From Tubulanus polymorphus (Eukaryota; Nemertea; Palaeonemertea; Tubulaniformes; Tubulanidae): DNA of 64,000 bases. The notes under the pieces were generated by a model. It searched no databases. It was not told the DNA's origin and saw only the letters and a program-made list of their open reading frames with translations. The position numbers and the translations under genes were made by a program. The stretch spans positions 4,255,855 through 4,319,854 of the forward strand of contig NC_134030.1 in the NCBI RefSeq assembly GCF_964204645.1, in the 5' to 3' direction. Positions 60,801-64,000 of the stretch are shown here, in pieces; the stretch's first letter is position 1, and every line of letters begins with the position of its first letter.

Positions 60801-62788
60801 TATGAATGGAACTATGAAGAGAATAAGGGTGGGTGGGAGAACCCTTTCATCTTTGTTTTTGATAATTACAAATTCTACAAATCCCCTGAGCTTTCCCTGA
60901 TTTTTCCATGTGATCAACACAAAATTCCCCACATGAATCAAGAGAAATTACTTAAATCTAAAAATCTACAATTCATTAATTTTTCATTGAATCGCAATTG
61001 AAGGTAACAAGAAGTCAAATAGCATTATCCGAGTTCCCTGAGGTTTCCATGTTTTTGGTAAAATTTGTCAAATTCCCTGAATTTTTCTTGATTTTTCTAA
61101 ATTCCATAGTTTTCCAGGTCAGTGGCCGCACTGTATTTGATAATTGTAATTGATCAATGGCAAAAAATTGAAAATCAATTTTTGCAAGTCGAACTAGATC
61201 GTCAGACATGTACCACATACCTGGTCTTTGTTATCACCTGTCCTATCGATAATACTACTTATCACTGTAAGAGAGTAAACATTGAAATAAAGATAATACA
61301 GATTGTAACATAGGCCTACTTAAAGATTGACATAAATCGTTGAAAAAATCTCGAATGTAGGCTAAACGAACTTTTATAAGTATATCACCAACAGTCTATT
61401 CCAATTTCATATAAAAATTGAAGGGTATTCAGTAATGATTTCGATCTCAGTATTTGTCAGATATGTCTTCTTCTACTCTCAGGATTAAAATATAAAACAT
61501 TTTTTGATTTTTGAAATTTCATGACTCAAAATTATTATTATTGGCGAAACAAACATATCAATTATGAGTTAACGCTATTATAGAGATTTAGTTCCTGGTC
61601 CTGTATATCGGATGATATGCGGGAGCGCACACATACTTCAATACATCAAACACTAATTTTCAATATGTGAATTATGCGAAGAACAATGTATGTTTACCGT
61701 TAATATGCAAATCTAACAAGGCTTTCATTGTACGCTATCCCCACCACCTACCGCTTAAAATAGATTCATTTCAAGTACCCCGCTAACCCTATTTATTGCG
61801 TGTATACACGTAAAACTATTCCCGACAGTAAATTTGCTCACGACGATTATACCGTAATTTGTCTCAAGAAAATCCGAAGAATTTCTCTTTTTAAGCAACG
61901 TAAAAATTCCTAGCAGGTATATGAGAAAGTTTGCCACCAAGATTGGACAGCAAGTGCCGCGATGACACGAGTATTTCTGGTCCTAACCAGATTAGGTCCT
62001 GAATTTTAACATGGATCAAATTATTCTTCCGGTAGATGATATTACTTACCATTCGGAGCATGATGTCTGAAACTGGGTCCCATTCTTTTGATCAGTAGAA
62101 CTAATATTTCCATCCCACCGATACTAATCTGGAAGATGAAAATATAGCAACCGATTTATTCATCTTTTCAGGTGACAATTCATGGAGCCACAGACATGTG
62201 AGCTAGAGAACATAAACACATTGATTCCGGAAAACATTTTAGCCCTTTAGGCCTACCATAAAACCTGCATCATTCGGATCAGTCCAATCCGCATTTTGGT
62301 CTGTCCCAATATATCTAATTGATAATATCCATTAAAAAAATCCATAAATTAATATATCTAAAATATGATGATTTCTCACAAACCAGATGAATATTTATCA
62401 GCCAAATAGAGAGCTACGTTTGCAGCTACTGTCTGGACAGACTGAGTAATGAGCACTCAGTCTTACACTGTCATAATAAGTTTATCATGAATCAACACTG
62501 AATTTTCTAGGTTCCAAAATAGCAAAGCTCTACCACAGCAGCTTCATCAGTTCCTCGTTAATCGAGTTCTATTGTATCCTCGATTTAGAGAAATGTTGAT
62601 TAGCCTACCTTGAAGTTACTGCTGCTAATCCAACCTGAAATCCCATCGACGAAGCGATCGATTCCATAATCCGTTTGTAAAGAACAATTCGGTTGGCTTA
62701 AATACACGACGATATCCTTCAGACTTTGACTGCGTTTGTGAATGTCCTGTGACAGGATCGACGGCATACACTCGTCTAAACTTTCCAT
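30878..62788 (-). CDS. CLASP: CLASP: CLIP-associating microtubule plus-end protein
   Basis: Thirty-eight exons join in phase to 4362 coding bases (1453 aa), close to vertebrate CLASP1/2. The start MESLDECMPSILSQDIHKRS and the stop after PTSSEGHS are clear. Order: TOG1 (exons 1-7), linker (8), TOG2 (9-14), Ser/Arg-rich linker with an SxIP motif (14-23), TOG3 (24-29), acidic/Ser linker (30-31), C-terminal CLIP-interacting domain (32-38). CLASPs bind tubulin through TOG arrays, EB proteins through SxIP and CLIP-170, kinetochore or Golgi partners through the C-terminus, and suppress microtubule catastrophe. Exon coordinates are in the module entries below. All exons have AG acceptors and GT donors except exon 17 (GC donor). 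Exons 17 and 23 (63 nt each) may be optional. Introns hold many repeat elements. The model is hand-built, so an extra small exon could be missing. Confidence 0.95.
31036..31286. mobile_element. Non-autonomous DNA element, CAGGGTGGCCAC ends
   Basis: The left end CAGGGTGGCCACTT and a degenerate right end GCGGCCAACCTG enclose T-rich, CCCTGA-rich sequence. It lies in the last CLASP intron. The same family occurs at 41674-41963 and 47102-47232. Confidence 0.7.
33261..33440. mobile_element. Small inverted-repeat element in a CLASP intron
   Basis: Ends AGTACGTCTACACCGCAGTG and CACCGCGGTGTAGACGCACT are inverted repeats with few mismatches. A third internal copy (CACTGCACTGCGGTGTA) lies between them. 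Confidence 0.7.
34890..35157. mobile_element. Fold-back element with about 60-bp arms
   Basis: The arms share CCTCGCTTGCCA and GAAGCTAACGCCA / inverted TGGCAAGCGAGG and GCGTTAGCTT. A nearly perfect hairpin (10-bp stem CCACCCAAGA, 2-base loop, 34991-35012) lies between the arms. The 67-codon open frame here is repeat sequence. Confidence 0.65.
35761..42115 (-). CDS. CLASP: CLASP exons 24-31: TOG3 module and acidic linker
   Basis: Exons: 42012-42115, 41558-41621, 41038-41201, 40563-40641, 37293-37436, 36878-36964, 36616-36743, 35761-36007. TOG3 (about 843-1056) shows LWSDRRQGLHALQGML, FTRLFHDPHGK, KSGADLLGSVQAKINRLLD, MDPSDFVNSSENRLAVSR, ITEPRSAQVRK and LPKAFQ. Exons 30-31 form a polar linker with ENMDPDEIYNSI, AIQNFSF-like DIQNLSFNS and SSQDSGIQS, which may be a phosphodegron-like DSGxxS element. 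Confidence 0.93.
36132..36334 (-). CDS. Possible small nested gene, unknown function
   Basis: An intact 67-codon frame starts at the ATG at 36334 (MDQSANVLLNKEIFRKSIYD) and lies wholly in the intron between CLASP exons 30 and 31, on the CLASP strand. Composition is protein-like: two likely amphipathic helices (about 8-23 and 28-42, with EITLREARRLVEA) then a Pro/aromatic tail (CFYPSPEIYLKKPIFQIP). Three CCAAT or ATTGG boxes occur around the start within about 60 bases, suggesting a promoter. I do not recognise the family. Its phase does not fit inclusion in the CLASP mRNA. A possible GTTAAT donor near its end means it could be the first exon of something longer. No poly(A) signal is obvious. 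Confidence 0.35.
36430..36492 (+). other. tRNA-like hairpin sequence
   Basis: A perfect B-box-like GGTTCGAATCC and an inverted repeat CGTGAGGTCAAGGGG / CCCTTGACGCGTG are present, but no anticodon arm or proper D arm can be drawn. It may be a decayed tRNA or a SINE head. Confidence 0.35.
38668..38899. mobile_element. Fold-back element, copy related to 63202-63749
   Basis: The ends CTGTACTCCACTTACTAATT and its near complement CGATAAATGGACTACAG are inverted. The inner arms (TTGCTTAATCCCGGGTAC, CTCATTTACATCTTAA) match the arms of the larger element at 63.2-63.7 kb. It lies in a CLASP intron. Confidence 0.75.
39115..39227. mobile_element. Palindromic element, GGATCCAATTTCACAGT ends
   Basis: A short element of about 113 bp with inverted ends (GGATCCA..TTCACAGTC and GACTGTGGAACTGGGTCC) and internal GAGTTAACTC. 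The open frame over it is repeat. The same family occurs at 41272-41376 and 45947-46070, with degenerate copies near 7085-7190 and 49265-49380. Confidence 0.75.
40058..40420 (+). mobile_element. tRNA-derived SINE-like copy split by another element
   Basis: A tRNA-like head (GGCTTGGTGGATAAAGGTG, TTTGACTGGCAACC) is interrupted near 40105 by a CCCTGA-rich element ending in GCCACCCTG at about 40290. The head then resumes with GTGGGTTCAAATCCCGGTG and the SINE body (TATATGTCAGTG, AATGATCTAACAACA). An uninterrupted relative lies at 50597-50710. Confidence 0.6.
41272..41376. mobile_element. Palindromic element, CTGGAACCAGTTCCACAG ends
   Basis: Inverted ends CCAGTTCCACAGTC and GAACTGTGGAACTGG frame GAGTTAACTC and its relatives. 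Same family as 39115-39227. Confidence 0.75.
41674..41963. mobile_element. Non-autonomous DNA element, CAGGGTGGCC ends
   Basis: Starts CAGGGTGGCCCC and ends GTAGCCCTG, sharing TTGACTTGCACG, CTTGATCTGCTAAT and GATCTAG segments with 31036-31286. It lies in a CLASP intron. Confidence 0.7.
44238..44288. repeat. Perfect 17-bp stem hairpin
   Basis: GCTATGAGCCATTTTCA pairs exactly with TGAAAATGGCTCATAGC across a 17-base loop in a CLASP intron. Confidence 0.9.
44619..49851 (-). CDS. CLASP: CLASP exons 15-23: Ser/Arg linker with SxIP
   Basis: Exons: 49802-49851, 49073-49204, 48649-48711, 47767-47886, 46836-47018, 46144-46233, 45746-45810, 45558-45662, 44619-44681. The region is basic and disordered, with SPERSRPRSKVGISQSQ and the EB-binding motif SAIP (about 713-716) in RRRSAIPRSQGTSRETSP, a close match to the vertebrate SKIPRSQG segment. 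GTDAERAVADAL and SDDNMSETSSVCSDRS are also conserved. RSQGTSRETSPTR carries Ser-Pro and Ser-rich GSK3/CDK-like sites, as in other CLASPs. Exon 17 has a GC donor. Exon 23 is very basic and of uncertain inclusion. Confidence 0.85.
45947..46070. mobile_element. Palindromic element, GGATCCAGTTCCACAG ends
   Basis: Inverted ends GGATCCAGTTCCACAGTC and GACTGAGGTACTGGGTCC, same family as 39115-39227, in the intron between CLASP exons 20 and 21. Confidence 0.75.
47102..47232. mobile_element. Short DNA element, CAGGGTGGCCAC...GCGGCCACCCTG
   Basis: This is the smallest and cleanest copy of the family (131 bp), with inverted ends CAGGGTGGCCACTT and AGCGGCCACCCTG and a T-rich interior, in the intron between CLASP exons 18 and 19. 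Confidence 0.85.
48759..48839. repeat. (AT)n microsatellite, about 40 units
   Basis: An uninterrupted dinucleotide tract lies in the 361-base intron before CLASP exon 17, starting about 48 bases upstream of its acceptor on the minus strand. Confidence 0.98.
50243..53499 (-). CDS. CLASP: CLASP exons 8-14: linker and TOG2 module
   Basis: Exons: 53374-53499, 52414-52562, 51949-52094, 51371-51506, 51207-51277, 50832-50969, 50243-50440. TOG2 runs from about residue 274 to 485, with GGVDEEAFIAAFEDVP, SDPKCDWEKRV, GDLRSQVVREACITIAYM, LIPNSAKIMATSG, SRLIPIITGNLTSKS, INDADADARAKARK and FADSLLNSLEPA-like LEPA at the end. This module carries the anti-catastrophe activity in known CLASPs. Exon 14 then becomes Ser/Asn/Arg-rich. 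Confidence 0.93.
50597..50710 (+). mobile_element. tRNA-derived SINE-like element
   Basis: A tRNA-like head (GTGGCATGGTGGATAAGGTG, GAGAGGTTGAAACC) is followed by a body with ACATATCAGTG and CACTGATTTAACAACA, shared with 40058-40420. Confidence 0.55.
54262..54425. repeat. Diverged direct duplication, about 101-bp period
   Basis: Two copies of a block beginning AGTAGATTrGT and containing TCGTCCTGAAGATGCT lie in the large CLASP intron. Confidence 0.6.
57652..57892. mobile_element. pogo/Tigger-like non-autonomous element
   Basis: Left end CAGTGAAACATCGTTAAAACG and right end CGTTATAACGAGGCTCCACTG are imperfect inverted repeats of the CAGTGGAACCTCGNTATAACGA type seen at pogo/Tigger ends. The element ends 22 bases from the donor of the alternative CLASP first exon. 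Confidence 0.7.
57914..57965 (-). CDS. CLASP: Alternative first exon of CLASP lacking TOG1
   Basis: An ATG at 57963-57965 opens 17 codons (MASESQKKTGIPVPHRP) and one extra base before a GTAAGT donor. The phase equals that of exon 7, so it can splice directly to exon 8 (53374-53499). Vertebrate CLASP2 also makes beta/gamma forms that start after TOG1 from short private exons. The exon includes TGIP in a basic context, which fits the [ST]xIP EB-binding pattern. Transcription from here is inferred. Confidence 0.6.
59712..62788 (-). CDS. CLASP: CLASP exons 1-7: TOG1 module
   Basis: Exons: 62609-62788, 62050-62128, 61221-61264, 60713-60769, 60475-60566, 59879-60052, 59712-59776. They encode about 230 aa with HEAT-type helices: GISGWISSSNFK, VREAALDTLVPIMD, HKLWKIREGIMLTLI, ISKLVPSIVKCLDDQ, QVRDTAIKTLVEIYRHIGE and LNILYKRFDEVHEAGEM. 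The last corresponds to the conserved end of TOG1. The module ends in phase 1, the phase required by exon 8. Confidence 0.92.
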
Positions 62789-62841
62789 TTTATCGGCCGT
62801 TTCAACTTGAAAGGTAGAAAGCGGATGTTCCTCTCGGCGGA

Positions 62842-62905
62842 AGGCGGGCGGGGTTAACGATGATTGACGGCGTGGGTGGGGGGGGGTTAACGATGATTGA
62901 CAGCG
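62842..62905. promoter_or_regulatory. Duplicated motif in the CLASP promoter/5'UTR
   Basis: GGGTTAACGATGATTGACRG occurs twice in a GC-rich, G-run-containing stretch just upstream of the CLASP start codon. This is likely the core promoter or 5'UTR region. Confidence 0.4.
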
Positions 62906-63201
62906 ATGATCTATGCGTTTTGTTGTCCGCGTTTCGTAATATCACATGTTTCAATTCCGTTCCAGAAATCGTCCTGAAATGTTGATAAGAAGAGTTAGCT
63001 TAGGAAACGATGTACAGTAATCCTAGAATAGACAGGTGGTTGCACAATGGGTGAACGCAAATGCTTATGTAGCTAACGAAGTCAGCGCCTTAAAAAATCT
63101 CAATACTCCCAAATCCCTTTCTTGAGATGTGTATGTAACCACCATTACTCTGATATCCGCTTGTTTCCATCTCGAGATTTACTACAACCAACTGTATCCA
63201 C

Positions 63202-63749
63202 CTAATGTCTATTTATTAATTGATGAGACCTGTTTTTCTGGGATATTTTGCTTACTTTTTGGGATACATACCTCATTTATGTCTTAACAGAATGCCAAAA
63301 ATCGCGGACAACAACTGAATATCCGATATATTTCCAGTTCAGTACCAATTAGATGGATTGGCAAAAAGACTCCTTATGTCCAATTGAATGAGAGAGAAAA
63401 TCCTCCATTTTGTCAAATTTCTTGGATTTGAACATTGTTACCATGCCTACGCCACCCTGATTTAGTTGTTGAGACCCCACAAGAAAAATAACTTCATTTC
63501 GTAGGCATGGTGACAATGTAAAAATTCAAGAAATTTCACAAAATGGAGGATTTTCTCTCTCATTCAATTGGACTTAAGGAGTCTTTTTGCCAATGCATCT
63601 AATTGGTACAGAACTGGAAATATATCGGATATTCAGTTGTTGTCCGCGATTTTTGGCATTCTGTTAAGACATAAATGAGGTATGTACCCCAAAAAGTAAG
63701 CAAAATATCCCAGAAAAACAGGTCTCATCCATTAATAAATAGACATTAG
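63202..63749. mobile_element. Large fold-back element, two 249-bp arms
   Basis: Arms 63202-63450 and 63501-63749 are near-perfect inverted repeats around a 50-base loop. The ends read CTAATGTCTATTTATTAAT and ATTAATAAATAGACATTAG. No coding sequence lies inside. It is related to the shorter copy at 38668-38899. Confidence 0.92.
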
Positions 63750-64000
63750 TAGTAATGACTGAACTGTCTCTTTTTTCTTCACTTTTGGCATTGTGAGGCA
63801 AGGGATAACTTTAAGTCAACATTGAGCCAAACAGAGTGAATATAAGCAGCAAGCCTGGCAAAAAGTGGCAGGACTGGGTATGTTTTGAAAGACGAAAAGG
63901 AGCCCGAGAAAAGGTTAGGCATTATTCCCTTTTTTGTTTACTAACTGGGTATGGCCGGGACGATATGTTGAGATATGTAATGATGCATCTACTATGATAG

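Overview
This is an animal nuclear genome window, AT-rich, with spliceosomal (GT-AG) introns and many short transposon remnants. The gene families and the dense small inverted-repeat elements suggest a marine invertebrate, probably a spiralian such as a mollusc or brachiopod. That placement is inference; no marker here fixes the species.

I rebuilt the exons by hand from splice sites, reading phase and protein family knowledge. Five protein genes and one tRNA are well supported. (1) 2748-4859 (+): an intronless LRR-Ig-FN3 single-pass membrane protein of the LRRN type, preceded by a (CAG)~30 tract and a short upstream ORF. (2) 6567-11396 (+): a 15-exon, 675-aa PLAT/lipoxygenase protein in which three of the five iron-ligand positions are replaced, so probably a lipoxygenase pseudoenzyme. 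A tRNA-Val(UAC) lies in its eighth intron (9545-9616, +). (3) 13333-14229 (-): a TMEM45-family membrane protein. (4) 17754-25956 (-): a PAR/CES-2-type bZIP transcription factor with two alternative N-termini that splice in phase to one bZIP exon. (5) 30878-62788 (-): a 38-exon CLASP gene (1453 aa in the fullest model) with three TOG modules, a Ser/Arg-rich linker with an EB-binding SxIP motif and the C-terminal CLIP-interacting module. An internal first exon at 57914-57965 would give a form lacking TOG1. A possible 67-aa ORF of unknown function sits in a CLASP intron (36132-36334, -).

The rest is introns, UTRs and repeats: (CAG)n and (AT)n microsatellites, several non-autonomous inverted-repeat element families (CAGGGTGGCCAC ends, GGACCCAGTTCCACAG palindromes, pogo-like CAGTGGA..CTCGTTATAACGA ends), two related large fold-back elements (38.7 and 63.2-63.7 kb) and tRNA-derived SINE-like copies, one split by another element.

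The genes are functionally unrelated neighbours and there is no operon logic. The most interesting points are the iron-ligand-less lipoxygenase, the predicted TOG1-less CLASP form with a TxIP motif in its private exon, and a CLASP cassette exon with a GC donor next to an (AT)40 tract. All exon models come from sequence reading alone; no transcript evidence was available.
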